This document shows, in pieces, positions 1 through 6,071 of a stretch of 6,432 nucleotides of DNA (its first letter is position 1; each line of letters opens with the position of its first letter). The notes below the pieces were generated by a model that ran no database searches, was not told where the DNA came from, and worked only from the letters and a program-made list of their open reading frames with translations. Location: NCBI GenBank assembly GCA_030428345.1, contig JAUIBM010000180.1, positions 1 through 6,432 on the forward strand, written 5' to 3'. Source of the DNA: Alphaproteobacteria bacterium. GTDB taxonomy: Bacteria; Pseudomonadota; Alphaproteobacteria; Rhizobiales; Rhizobiaceae. The translations under genes and the position numbers were made by a program.

Positions 1-2
1 CG

Positions 3-569
3 CCCTCGATCCTGCAGGTGCCCGGGGCGATGGATACCGCGGCCGAGTTCACCTCGATGTCCAAGACCTATTCGATGCCGGGCTGGCGCACCGGCTTCGC
101 CGTCGGCAATGAAAGGCTGATTTCGGCGCTTACCCGGGTCAAGTCCTATCTGGATTACGGCGCATTCACGCCGATTCAGGTCGCCGCGACCTATGCGATC
201 AACACCCAGGACCACGAGATAGAGCGCGCCCGCACAGTCTATCGCCAGCGCCGCGACGTGATGGTCGATGCCTTTTCCCGCGCCGGCTGGGACGTGCCGC
301 CGCCGCCCGCGACCATGTTCGCCTGGGCGCCGATCCCCGAAAAATTCAAGTCGCTGGGCAGCCTGGAATTCTCCAAGCTGCTGGTCGAGAAAGCCGATGT
401 CGCGGTATCGCCCGGCGTCGGGTTCGGCGAGAATGGCGATGATTACGTGCGCATCGCGCTGGTCGAGAACGAGCACCGCATCCGCCAGGCTGCGCGCAAC
501 ATCAAGAAATTCCTCTCCAGCGCCGACGACACGCTGCACAATGTGATTTCGCTGTCGTCGAGAAGGTAG
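3..569 (+). CDS. alaC: PLP-dependent aminotransferase, AlaC / LL-DAP aminotransferase group (C-terminal part, 5' end outside window)
   Basis: This is the C-terminal part of a fold-type I (class I/II) aminotransferase, which moves an amino group between an amino acid and a 2-oxo acid using pyridoxal phosphate in the cytoplasm. The reading frame is open from base 3, before any start codon, so the N-terminus lies outside the window. The segment SMSKTYSMPGWRTGFAVGN (bases about 57-113) contains the Lys expected to form the PLP Schiff base and the Arg that follows it in this family. Near the C-terminus, DYVRIALVEN carries the Arg expected to bind the substrate carboxylate. Overall wording matches AlaC (glutamate-pyruvate transaminase) and proteins often annotated as LL-diaminopimelate aminotransferase; sequence alone does not settle the substrate. 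In related genomes this gene commonly precedes hom; here kptA lies between them on the other strand. It ends in TAG, 20 bp from the kptA stop, with no obvious terminator. Confidence 0.9.
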   Translation, partial: PSILQVPGAMDTAAEFTSMSKTYSMPGWRTGFAVGNERLISALTRVKSYLDYGAFTPIQVAATYAINTQDHEIERARTVYRQRRDVMVDAFSRAGWDVPPPPATMFAWAPIPEKFKSLGSLEFSKLLVEKADVAVSPGVGFGENGDDYVRIALVENEHRIRQAARNIKKFLSSADDTLHNVISLSSRR

Positions 570-589
570 TGCGGAAGAGCGTCAGCTAA

Positions 590-1153
590 TCAACACGCCA
601 CAAACTCGGCCGGCACGGCGTCCGCCAGCCATATCGTCGCGTTGCCCCGGTGGAAGCGGTGGCCTTTCGATGCCGCGGCCTTCGCATCGACGACAAGGAT
701 CACCGGGTCTGACGCCTTGCGCAATCCGACTTGCCGGGCCGTTTCGATATCGGCCGACAGGTGGACATATTGCCGGCCCATCGGCCGCAATCCCTCGCGC
801 AGGATGACCTCCGCCGCCAGCTGTGAAGTCCCGTGCCAGAGGGTGGCGGGCGGCTCGGCCGGAGCATATTCAAGTCTCTGAGGGATCGAATGCCCATACA
901 GGGCGCGAATCCTGTCGCCGGTCATCTCGAAGCGGGTCTTTTCCGATTGTGCGATGATCGCGGCGAAGTCGGCTTCCGTAACAGTCTTCCAGCCGCCGCC
1001 CTTTTCGCGCAAGGCGGCAAGCAGCCCGGCTACCGTGGTCCAGCCGCCATCGTCGAGTTCGAGCTCATAGATCCATGGCTCGTGGCGAAGCGCATGCGAC
1101 ACCGCCCGGCTGATGTCGGTCAGTCTGGGTTTTTTCAGATTGTCTTCGGACAT
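590..1153 (-). CDS. kptA: RNA 2'-phosphotransferase KptA/Tpt1
   Basis: KptA/Tpt1 removes an internal RNA 2'-phosphate by transferring it to NAD+, giving ADP-ribose 1'',2''-cyclic phosphate and nicotinamide. In eukaryotes this finishes tRNA splicing; in most bacteria the natural substrate is unknown. The 187-aa protein is of usual family length. Visible motifs, numbered from the chosen start, are SHALRHEP (Arg23-His24), KTRFEM (Arg74), IRALYGHS (residues 82-89), LWHGTS (105-110) and GRQYVHLS (Arg127). Arg23, His24, Arg74 and Arg127 match the Arg-His-Arg-Arg catalytic set known from yeast Tpt1, so it looks active. The start at base 1153 is preferred because GGAGGT (1158-1163, minus strand) lies just upstream of it. 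An in-frame ATG at 1165 would add four residues but overlaps that ribosome-binding site. The gene is alone on its strand, between the aminotransferase (convergent) and hom (divergent), with no RNA ligase or RNA repair partner in view. A broader ADP-ribosyl-transfer activity on nucleic acid ends, known for some Tpt1 proteins, is possible. Confidence 0.93.
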   Translation of the reverse strand: MSEDNLKKPRLTDISRAVSHALRHEPWIYELELDDGGWTTVAGLLAALREKGGGWKTVTEADFAAIIAQSEKTRFEMTGDRIRALYGHSIPQRLEYAPAEPPATLWHGTSQLAAEVILREGLRPMGRQYVHLSADIETARQVGLRKASDPVILVVDAKAAASKGHRFHRGNATIWLADAVPAEFVAC

Positions 1154-1157
1154 GCGG

Positions 1158-1163
1158 ACCTCC
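1158..1163 (-). promoter_or_regulatory. Ribosome-binding site that decides the kptA start
   Basis: The minus strand reads GGAGGT followed by four bases and then ATG at 1153. This strong Shine-Dalgarno match lies between two in-frame ATGs (1165 and 1153) and favours the inner one. Confidence 0.7.
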
Positions 1164-1249
1164 ATCGCAGCGTGAAATGCGGGGAAACAATCCCCCTTGC
1201 AAGCGAGTCAGGCTGCGCCGAACTGGATGCGGCGGCCTGGCGCGCACTG

Positions 1250-1278
1250 TTGATTCCCCCCGGCATTGCCCCTATCAA
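1250..1278 (+). promoter_or_regulatory. Candidate sigma70-type promoter of hom
   Basis: TTGATT (1250-1255) is followed after exactly 17 bp by TATCAA (1273-1278); each hexamer matches the sigma70 consensus at four of six positions. Transcription would start near 1285 and leave a leader of about 60 nt before the hom ATG at 1347. This placement also argues against the upstream in-frame ATG at 1266, which would lie in the promoter itself. Seen by eye only. Confidence 0.45.
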
Positions 1279-1290
1279 GGCGCGATGCCG

Positions 1291-1309
1291 CGCGCCCTTG
1301 CCGGGCGCG
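1291..1309 (+). promoter_or_regulatory. GC-rich hairpin in the hom leader
   Basis: CGCGCCC (1291-1297) and GGGCGCG (1303-1309) form a perfect 7-bp stem with the 5-nt loop TTGCC, extendable by a G:U pair. It lies in the predicted hom 5' leader. No U-run follows directly; a short T-run (1328-1331) comes about 19 nt later. I see no convincing Thr/Ile/Met-rich leader peptide, so classical attenuation is not supported. Confidence 0.3.
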
Positions 1310-1346
1310 TCAAACAACCATTGCCCCTTTTCTCGGAGTTCGCAGC

Positions 1347-2657
1347 ATGCCCGAACCGCTTCGCCTCGGAATAGCCGGGCTCGGGACAGTCGGCGCGGCG
1401 CTTGTCGGCGTGTTGCAGCGCAAGCACGATTTCCTGGCCCAGCGCTGCGGCCGCCCCATTGTCATCGCCGGCGTGAGCGCGCGCGACCGCACGCGCGACC
1501 GCGGCCTCGATCTTTCCGGCGTCGAATGGTTCGACGATCCGGTCGCGCTCGCCCAGAGCGCCGGGATCGACGTGTTCGTGGAACTGATCGGAGGCGATGA
1601 AGGCCCTGCGGCGGACGCCATCCGCGCCGCCCTGCGCTCCGGAAAGCACGTCGTCACCGCCAACAAGGCGCTGCTCGCCCGCCATGGCGTCGAACTCGCC
1701 CGCAAGGCCGAGGACAAGGGCCTGCTGCTCAATTTCGAGGCGGCGGTCGCCGGCGGCGTGCCAGTGATCAAGGCGATGCGCGAGACGCTGACCGCCAACA
1801 CGATCCAGCGCGTCTATGGCATTCTGAACGGCACCTGCAACTACATCCTTTCGGAAATGGAGGCGACCGGCGCCGACTACGCCGACGTCCTGGCCGACGC
1901 CCAGCGCCTGGGCTATGCCGAGGCCGATCCCACCTTCGACGTGGAGGGGTTCGATACCGCCCACAAGCTGGCCATCCTCACCTCCATCGCCTTCGGCTGC
2001 CGGATCTCCGTCGACGACATCTATGTCGAGGGTATTTCCAACATTGCCTCGGCCGATATCCAGGCCGCCGCGGAACTGGGATACCGCATCAAGCTGCTTG
2101 GCGTCGCCCAGAGGACCGATACCGGCATCGAGCAGCGCGTCCACCCGACGCTGGTGCCGCTGGAAGCGCCGATCGCGCAGATCCATGGCGTCACCAATGC
2201 GGTGGCGATCGACGCCGACATTGTCGGTCGGCTGGTGATGTCCGGGCCGGGTGCGGGCGGAGAGGCCACGGCGTCGGCCGTCGCCGGCGACATCGCCGAC
2301 ATCGCCAAGTCGCGGCCGGGCCATCAGCAGGCCCCGGCGCTGGGTACGCCCGCCCGCAATCTGACGCCCTACAAGCAGGCAAGGATGCGCGCCCATGCCG
2401 GCGGCTATTTCATCCGCCTCTCGGTCAACGATCGCGCCGGCGCCTTTGCCTCGATCGCCAGCCGCATGGCGCAGGAGGGCATCTCGCTCAAGTCGATTGT
2501 CCAGCACGGCACGAGCGCCGCGAAGGAAGATGCCGGCCAGGCGGTAATCCTTGTCACGCATACGACCACCGAATCGGCCATCCGTGCCGCGCTGAAGAAT
2601 ATCGACGTTGACGGCCACCTGGTGTCCCGTCCGCAAATGATCCGTATTGAGAGCTGA
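1347..2657 (+). CDS. hom: Homoserine dehydrogenase
   Basis: This enzyme reduces L-aspartate 4-semialdehyde to L-homoserine with NAD(P)H, the branch point toward threonine, methionine and isoleucine, in the cytoplasm. The protein is 436 aa, typical of the monofunctional bacterial type with no fused aspartokinase. The N-terminal Rossmann domain has GLGTVG at residues 11-16 and TANK at 104-107. The catalytic domain has NGTCNYIL (161-168) and the stretch Glu192-x-Asp194-Pro ... Asp198 ... Asp203 ... Lys207. By spacing, Glu192, Asp198, Asp203 and Lys207 correspond to yeast Glu208, Asp214, Asp219 and the catalytic Lys223. A C-terminal ACT domain (about 354-425, beginning YFIRLSVNDRAGAFASIASR) suggests allosteric feedback, by family knowledge from threonine. 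The start at 1347 is chosen because GGAG (1335-1338) lies 8 nt upstream and the conserved N-terminus begins there. The frame is open back to an ATG at 1266, but that codon overlaps the candidate promoter. A terminator-like hairpin follows directly. Confidence 0.96.
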   Translation: MPEPLRLGIAGLGTVGAALVGVLQRKHDFLAQRCGRPIVIAGVSARDRTRDRGLDLSGVEWFDDPVALAQSAGIDVFVELIGGDEGPAADAIRAALRSGKHVVTANKALLARHGVELARKAEDKGLLLNFEAAVAGGVPVIKAMRETLTANTIQRVYGILNGTCNYILSEMEATGADYADVLADAQRLGYAEADPTFDVEGFDTAHKLAILTSIAFGCRISVDDIYVEGISNIASADIQAAAELGYRIKLLGVAQRTDTGIEQRVHPTLVPLEAPIAQIHGVTNAVAIDADIVGRLVMSGPGAGGEATASAVAGDIADIAKSRPGHQQAPALGTPARNLTPYKQARMRAHAGGYFIRLSVNDRAGAFASIASRMAQEGISLKSIVQHGTSAAKEDAGQAVILVTHTTTESAIRAALKNIDVDGHLVSRPQMIRIES

Positions 2658-2692
2658 GACGGCGTCGCACGCCGTCTAATCGATTTTGTTTG
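2657..2692 (+). terminator. Rho-independent-like terminator after hom
   Basis: AGACGGCGT (2657-2665) pairs perfectly with ACGCCGTCT (2669-2677), giving a 9-bp GC-rich stem with a 3-nt loop CGC. The tail AATCGATTTTGTTTG (2678-2692) is T-rich but interrupted. The stem begins on the last base of the hom stop codon. It probably separates hom from glpX at least in part; read-through is possible because the T-run is imperfect. Confidence 0.6.
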
Positions 2693-2721
2693 ACCGCAGG
2701 TAGCGGACCGGCGTTGCAACG
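2690..2721 (+). promoter_or_regulatory. Possible glpX promoter/operator: TTGACC and a 10-bp palindrome
   Basis: TTGACC (2690-2695) matches five of six positions of a -35 box. No good -10 box lies at the ideal distance; TTGCAA at 2714-2719 is 18 bp away and poor. CGTTGCAACG (2712-2721) is a perfect 10-bp palindrome sitting where a -10 box would be expected, so it could be an operator half-site arrangement. A promoter of its own would fit the terminator-like hairpin just upstream. Weak evidence. Confidence 0.2.
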
Positions 2722-2767
2722 GCCGCCAGTTTGGTGAATAGCCTCGGCAATTGTCGGAGAGGGTGAA

Positions 2768-3751
2768 ATGAACGTCAAAACCACGTCGAGTGTGATCGAC
2801 CGCATACTTACCATCGAACTGGCCCGCGTCACCGAGCGCGCGGCGGTCGCCGCGGCCCGCCTGCGCGGCCATGGCGATGAGAAGATGGCCGACCAGGCCG
2901 CGGTCGACGCCATGCGGACCGAACTCAACAACCTGCCCATCGACGGCCGCGTCGTCATCGGCGAGGGCGAGCGCGACGAAGCCCCGATGCTCTATATCGG
3001 CGAGGAGGTCGGCACGCGAAACGGCCCCGCCGTCGACATCGCGCTCGATCCGCTGGAAGGCACCACGATCTGCGCCAAGAACCTGCCCAACTCGCTGGCG
3101 GTCATCGCGCTGGCCGAGCGCGGCAAGATGCTCTATGCGCCGGACGTCTACATGGACAAGATCGCGGTTGGACCGGGCTACCCGGCCGGCGTGATCGATC
3201 TGCGTGATTCCGCGACCGAGAACATCCGCCGCGTCGCCGAGGCGAAGGGCGTCAAGGTTTCCGACATCAACGCCTGCATCATGGACCGCCCGCGCCATGC
3301 CCGCCTGATCGAGGAAGTGCGCGCCACCGGCGCGGCGATCCGCCTGATCGGCGATGGCGACGTCGCCGGCGTGATCCACACCACCAATCCGGACCAGACC
3401 GGCATCGACGTCTATATCGGCATTGGCGGCGCGCCGGAGGGCGTGCTGGCGGCCGCCGCGCTGCGCTGCACGGGCGGCCAGATGCAGGGCAGGCTCATCC
3501 TCGACACTCCGGAGAAGATCGCCCGCGCCCGCAAGATGGGCATCGAGGACCCGCTGCGCATCTACGAGATGAGCGAGATGGCCTCGGGCGACGTGCTGTT
3601 CGCCGCGACCGGGGTCACGGACGGCAACATGCTGTCCGGCGTGCATTTCTCGCGCGACGCCATCACGACGCATACCGTTGTGATGCGCTCCTCCTCGGGA
3701 ACGGTGCGCGAGATAAAGGCGGTCCATCGCGACATGGACAAGTTTATCTGA
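2768..3751 (+). CDS. glpX: Fructose-1,6-bisphosphatase class II, GlpX type
   Basis: GlpX hydrolyses fructose 1,6-bisphosphate to fructose 6-phosphate and phosphate in gluconeogenesis, and in some bacteria also sedoheptulose 1,7-bisphosphate. It is a metal-dependent cytoplasmic enzyme. The 327-aa length is normal. Motifs are GEGERDEAPML (residues 65-75), DPLEGT (94-99), GGAPEGVLAA (220-229) and GVTDG (282-286). Asp42, Glu66, Asp94, Glu97 and Glu224 line up with the E. coli GlpX metal ligands Asp33, Glu57, Asp85, Glu88 and Glu213, and Thr99 with the catalytic Thr90, so the active site looks complete. The start is well supported: GGAG (2756-2759) lies 8 nt before ATG in a purine-rich run. It follows hom by 110 bp and precedes recJ by 46 bp, an order common in alphaproteobacteria. 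It is not the class I (Fbp) family. No anomaly is seen. Confidence 0.96.
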   Translation: MNVKTTSSVIDRILTIELARVTERAAVAAARLRGHGDEKMADQAAVDAMRTELNNLPIDGRVVIGEGERDEAPMLYIGEEVGTRNGPAVDIALDPLEGTTICAKNLPNSLAVIALAERGKMLYAPDVYMDKIAVGPGYPAGVIDLRDSATENIRRVAEAKGVKVSDINACIMDRPRHARLIEEVRATGAAIRLIGDGDVAGVIHTTNPDQTGIDVYIGIGGAPEGVLAAAALRCTGGQMQGRLILDTPEKIARARKMGIEDPLRIYEMSEMASGDVLFAATGVTDGNMLSGVHFSRDAITTHTVVMRSSSGTVREIKAVHRDMDKFI

Positions 3752-3761
3752 GCCCCGGCAA

Positions 3762-3804
3762 TGGTCTATCATGCCGGCATGACCCGCCGGCCATGCCATG
3801 ACCA
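3762..3804 (+). promoter_or_regulatory. Hairpin spanning the glpX-recJ gap and the recJ start codon
   Basis: CATGCCGGC (3770-3778) pairs with GCCGGCCATG (3786-3795) as a 9-bp stem with one bulged C and the 7-nt loop ATGACCC. Below an internal loop, TGGTC (3762-3766) can pair with GACCA (3800-3804). The recJ ATG (3798-3800) thus lies in the lower part of the structure. There is no purine-rich ribosome-binding site before recJ, so the fold could limit its translation. No T-run follows, so it is not a standard terminator. Folding was judged by eye. Confidence 0.3.
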
Positions 3805-5603
3805 CCGATGACGCCCTGAAGCCCTTTCTGGGAGTCGCCGATTCGGCCGCCGGCCGGATCTGGCGCGACCGACTGGACGCGCGCGCGCGCAATGTCGCCC
3901 TGGGCATGGCCCAATCGAGCGGCCTGCCGGAACTGGTGGCGCGGGTGCTGGCCGGGCGCGGCGTCGCGCCGGAGGAGGCCGCCGCCTTCCTCGCCCCGAC
4001 GATCCGCGACTTGATGCCCGACCCTTCGACGCTGACCGAAATGGATGCGGCGGCCGGCCGGCTGGCGCAAGCCGTGCGCGAGCGCGAGAAAGTGGCGATC
4101 TTCGGCGATTACGATGTCGACGGCGCCGCCTCGAGCGCCCTGCTGGCGCGGTTCCTTGCCCATTACGGCGTCGAGTCGGAGATCTACATTCCCGACCGGG
4201 TGTTCGAGGGCTACGGCCCGAACCCGCAGGCAATGGCCGAACTGGTGCAGCGGGGCGCCCGGCTGATCGTCACCGTGGATTGCGGATCGGTCAGCTTCGA
4301 GGCGCTGGAGGCGGCCGCGCAACTGGGCGTCGACGTGGTCGTGCTCGACCACCACCAGATGGATGATCGCCTGCCGCCGGCCGTGGCGGTCGTCAATCCC
4401 AACCGTCAGGACGATCTGTCGGGGCTGGGCCACCTGTGCGCCGCCGGGGTGGTGTTCATGGCGCTGGTCGCCGCATCGCGCCTGTTGCGCGGCGAGGCGG
4501 CAAGGCTTGGCCGGCCGGCGCCCGATCTTCTCGCCTGGCTCGATCTGGTGGCGCTCGCCACCGTCTGCGACGTGGTGCCGCTCAAGGGGTTGAACCGCGC
4601 CTTCGTCGTCAAGGGCCTGGCGGTCATGCGGGCCCGCCAGAATCCCGGCCTTGCCGCCCTTGCCGGCGTCTCCCGGCTTTCCGGTCCGCCCGAGGCATGG
4701 CATCTGGGCTTCATGCTTGGCCCGCGCATCAATGCCGGCGGTCGTATCGGCGATGCGGCGCTGGGGGCGAGGCTGCTGGTGACGCAGGACGCCATGGAGG
4801 CTGAAACCATAGCCGCGCGGCTGGACGAACTCAATTCCGAGCGTCAGGCGCAGGAAGTGCGCATGGTCGAGGAGGCGGTCGCCCAGGCCGAAGCCGAGAT
4901 CGGCGAGGGGGAGGGGCCCGCCGTGCTGTTCACCCTCAGCGAAGACTGGCATCCGGGCATTGTCGGTCTTATCGCCTCGCGCTTGAAGGACCGCTATCAC
5001 CGACCCGCCTTTGCGATCCACTTCGACCCATCGGGCAAGGGGGCCGGTTCCGGCCGCTCCGTTTCGGGAATCGACATCGGCGCCGCCGTACGCGCGGCCG
5101 TGGAGGCAGGGCTTCTGGTCAAGGGCGGCGGCCACGCCATGGCGGCGGGGCTGACCGTGGAGCGCAACCGCATGGGGGATCTGCGCGCATTCTTCGAGGA
5201 AAGGCTCGCCGCCGCCTCCGCCGCGCTGCGCGAGAATCGGTCGCTCTCGATCGACGGGGCGCTGACGGCGCGCGGCGCCACGCTCGAATTGATGGAGATG
5301 CTGGAGCAGGCCGGCCCCTACGGCGCCGGCCATCCCTCGCCGGTCTTCGCCTTTCCCGCGCACGGCGTTCAGGGCGCGCGCATTGTCGGCCGCGACCATG
5401 TCTCGCTGCGCCTGGGGGCGGGAGACGGGGCCATGCTGCAAGCGATCGCGTTCCGCTGCGCCGAAACCCCGCTCGGCCGTCTGCTGCTGTCCGGGCCGCC
5501 GCGATTGCATGTCGCCGGGACGCTGGGAACCGATATGTGGCAAGGGCGCAAGCGGATCCAGCTTCGCATTCTCGACGCCGCCTTGCCGTCCACGCGGCTG
5601 TAA
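3798..5603 (+). CDS. recJ: Single-stranded-DNA-specific 5'-3' exonuclease RecJ
   Basis: RecJ degrades single-stranded DNA 5' to 3' in RecF-pathway recombination, mismatch repair and base excision repair. The protein is 601 aa, normal for the family. The DHH domain carries GDYDVDG (residues 103-109, motif I), Asp161 in VDCGS (motif III), DHH (184-186) and Asp258 in TVCDVVPL; GPRINAGGRIGDA spans 308-320. The DHHA1 domain follows, with WHPGIVGLIASRLKDRYHRP (384-403), GSGRSV (417-422) and GGGHAMAAG (443-451). The remaining ~130 residues fit the RecJ OB domain, including GPYGAGHPSP near 506-515. These Asp and His residues are the Mn2+/Mg2+ ligands known in the family, so it should be active. The ATG at 3798 is the only candidate near the conserved start, because an in-frame TGA occurs at 3780-3782. 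It has no clear Shine-Dalgarno sequence. The gene follows glpX by 46 bp on the same strand and is probably cotranscribed; it converges with the tRNA-Glu genes. Confidence 0.97.
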   Translation: MTTDDALKPFLGVADSAAGRIWRDRLDARARNVALGMAQSSGLPELVARVLAGRGVAPEEAAAFLAPTIRDLMPDPSTLTEMDAAAGRLAQAVREREKVAIFGDYDVDGAASSALLARFLAHYGVESEIYIPDRVFEGYGPNPQAMAELVQRGARLIVTVDCGSVSFEALEAAAQLGVDVVVLDHHQMDDRLPPAVAVVNPNRQDDLSGLGHLCAAGVVFMALVAASRLLRGEAARLGRPAPDLLAWLDLVALATVCDVVPLKGLNRAFVVKGLAVMRARQNPGLAALAGVSRLSGPPEAWHLGFMLGPRINAGGRIGDAALGARLLVTQDAMEAETIAARLDELNSERQAQEVRMVEEAVAQAEAEIGEGEGPAVLFTLSEDWHPGIVGLIASRLKDRYHRPAFAIHFDPSGKGAGSGRSVSGIDIGAAVRAAVEAGLLVKGGGHAMAAGLTVERNRMGDLRAFFEERLAAASAALRENRSLSIDGALTARGATLELMEMLEQAGPYGAGHPSPVFAFPAHGVQGARIVGRDHVSLRLGAGDGAMLQAIAFRCAETPLGRLLLSGPPRLHVAGTLGTDMWQGRKRIQLRILDAALPSTRL

Positions 5604-5616
5604 GACGAGGAATCGC

Positions 5617-5632
5617 CGCCTTGAGAAAGGCG
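5617..5632. terminator. Hairpin between convergent recJ and tRNA-Glu (possible bidirectional terminator)
   Basis: CGCCTT (5617-5622) and AAGGCG (5627-5632) form a perfect 6-bp stem with the tetraloop GAGA. It lies 13 bp after the recJ stop and about 45 bp past the 3' end of the tRNA-Glu(CTC) gene on the other strand. Neither side has a clean T-run, so an intrinsic terminator is only possible. Confidence 0.3.
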
Positions 5633-5676
5633 AGTATGCGTCGGCGCGAAGCGTGGTTCGTTACGGATGGGGAATT

Positions 5677-5751
5677 TGGTACGCCCTACGGGAATCGAAC
5701 CCGTGTTACCGCCGTGAGAGGGCGGCGTCCTGACCGCTAGACGAAGGGCGC
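5677..5751 (-). tRNA. tRNA-Glu (anticodon CTC)
   Basis: The minus strand folds into a full cloverleaf of 75 nt including an encoded CCA (5677-5679). The acceptor stem GCGCCCT/AGGGCGT has a G1:U72 wobble, and the discriminator is A73. The D stem is GTC/GAC. The anticodon stem CCGCC/GGCGG closes the loop CTCTCAC, giving anticodon CTC, which reads GAG. The T arm is ACGGG-TTCGATT-CCCGT. Compared with the TTC gene upstream it has one base fewer in the D loop, G instead of A after the D stem (position 26), T instead of G in the T loop, and C instead of T at anticodon position 34. It is probably transcribed together with the TTC copy, since I find no good promoter in the 65 bp between them. Confidence 0.95.
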
Positions 5752-5816
5752 ACTGCTGCGTGCCGTTTACCTGACCCCACCTTACGCTCGCCTGCAGCGT
5801 GTGCGCTACAGGAAAA

Positions 5817-5892
5817 TGGTACGCCCTACGGGACTCGAACCCGTGTTACCGCCGTGAAAGGGCGGTGTCCTGGACCGCTAGACGAAGGGCGC
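5817..5892 (-). tRNA. tRNA-Glu (anticodon TTC)
   Basis: The minus strand gives a 76-nt cloverleaf including an encoded CCA (5817-5819). The acceptor stem GCGCCCT/AGGGCGT has a G1:U72 wobble and the discriminator is A73. The D arm begins GTCTAGCGG. The anticodon stem CCGCC/GGCGG closes the loop CTTTCAC, giving anticodon TTC, which reads GAA and, by wobble, GAG. The T arm is ACGGG-TTCGAGT-CCCGT. This is the first gene of a two-gene minus-strand tRNA-Glu array and has a promoter-like sequence about 63 bp upstream. Besides translation, in alphaproteobacteria using the C4 pathway it would only serve protein synthesis; others use Glu-tRNA for heme. Confidence 0.97.
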
Positions 5893-5955
5893 ATGGTTGG
5901 GCTGGTTAGGCCGGCACGCGTGCCGCAAGGCAAATCCCCGCGGCAGGTCGGGCGG

Positions 5956-5984
5956 TTTATAGTGACGATCCCCGCTGGCATCAA
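5956..5984 (-). promoter_or_regulatory. Candidate promoter of the tRNA-Glu genes
   Basis: On the minus strand TTGATG (5984-5979) is followed after exactly 17 bp by TATAAA (5961-5956). The -10 box matches five of six and the -35 box four of six consensus positions. Transcription would begin near 5949, leaving a leader of roughly 55-60 nt before the mature 5' end of tRNA-Glu(TTC) at 5892. That leader contains a 14-bp perfect palindrome, CGGCACGCGTGCCG (5912-5925), which could fold as a hairpin or bind a protein. Confidence 0.5.
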
Positions 5985-6030
5985 CCGCAAAATGGGCGAG
6001 GGAAGCGTTTTTCCGCAGGCAGGCGTCTGA

Positions 6031-6059
6031 GCCGCCCGCAAGTCGATCATGCGGGCGGC
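6031..6059 (-). terminator. Strong hairpin after gloA (terminator candidate)
   Basis: GCCGCCCGCA (6031-6040) is the perfect complement of TGCGGGCGGC (6050-6059), a 10-bp GC-rich stem with a 9-nt loop. On the minus strand it begins 12 nt after the gloA stop codon, where a terminator would be expected. No T-run follows on that strand, so it may be a factor-dependent terminator or an mRNA 3'-end stabiliser. Confidence 0.4.
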
Positions 6060-6071
6060 CGGACTTGCGCT

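Noticed and set aside
1181..1195. GGGGA-AACAA-TCCCC 5-bp hairpin upstream of kptA
   Set aside because: The stem is short, the kptA promoter is not identifiable, and such stems are expected by chance in this GC-rich DNA.
833..1600. 255-codon plus-strand open frame over kptA and the start of hom
   Set aside because: It overlaps two well-supported genes in other frames and has no family-like sequence.
1275..2636. 453-codon minus-strand open frame opposite hom
   Set aside because: It is a shadow of hom with no recognisable domain; the plus-strand frame has full homoserine dehydrogenase motifs.
2405..3907. 500-codon minus-strand open frame across hom and glpX
   Set aside because: It is antisense to two clearly conserved genes, has no recognisable domain and has the Arg/His/Gly/Asp-rich composition typical of shadow frames in GC-rich DNA.
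3744..5543. 599-codon minus-strand open frame opposite recJ
   Set aside because: It is antisense to recJ over its whole length, is low-complexity (His/Gly/Arg/Gln-rich) and has no motif; the RecJ frame has every family motif.
5537..5740. Small plus-strand frames containing YGNRTRV or LRESNP
   Set aside because: These peptides come from reading the opposite strand of a tRNA gene, a known source of false protein annotations.
5677..5892. tRNA-Glu repeats as possible attachment-site duplications of an integrated element
   Set aside because: Both copies are complete tRNAs with different anticodons, only 65 bp separates them, and no integrase or cargo gene is present.
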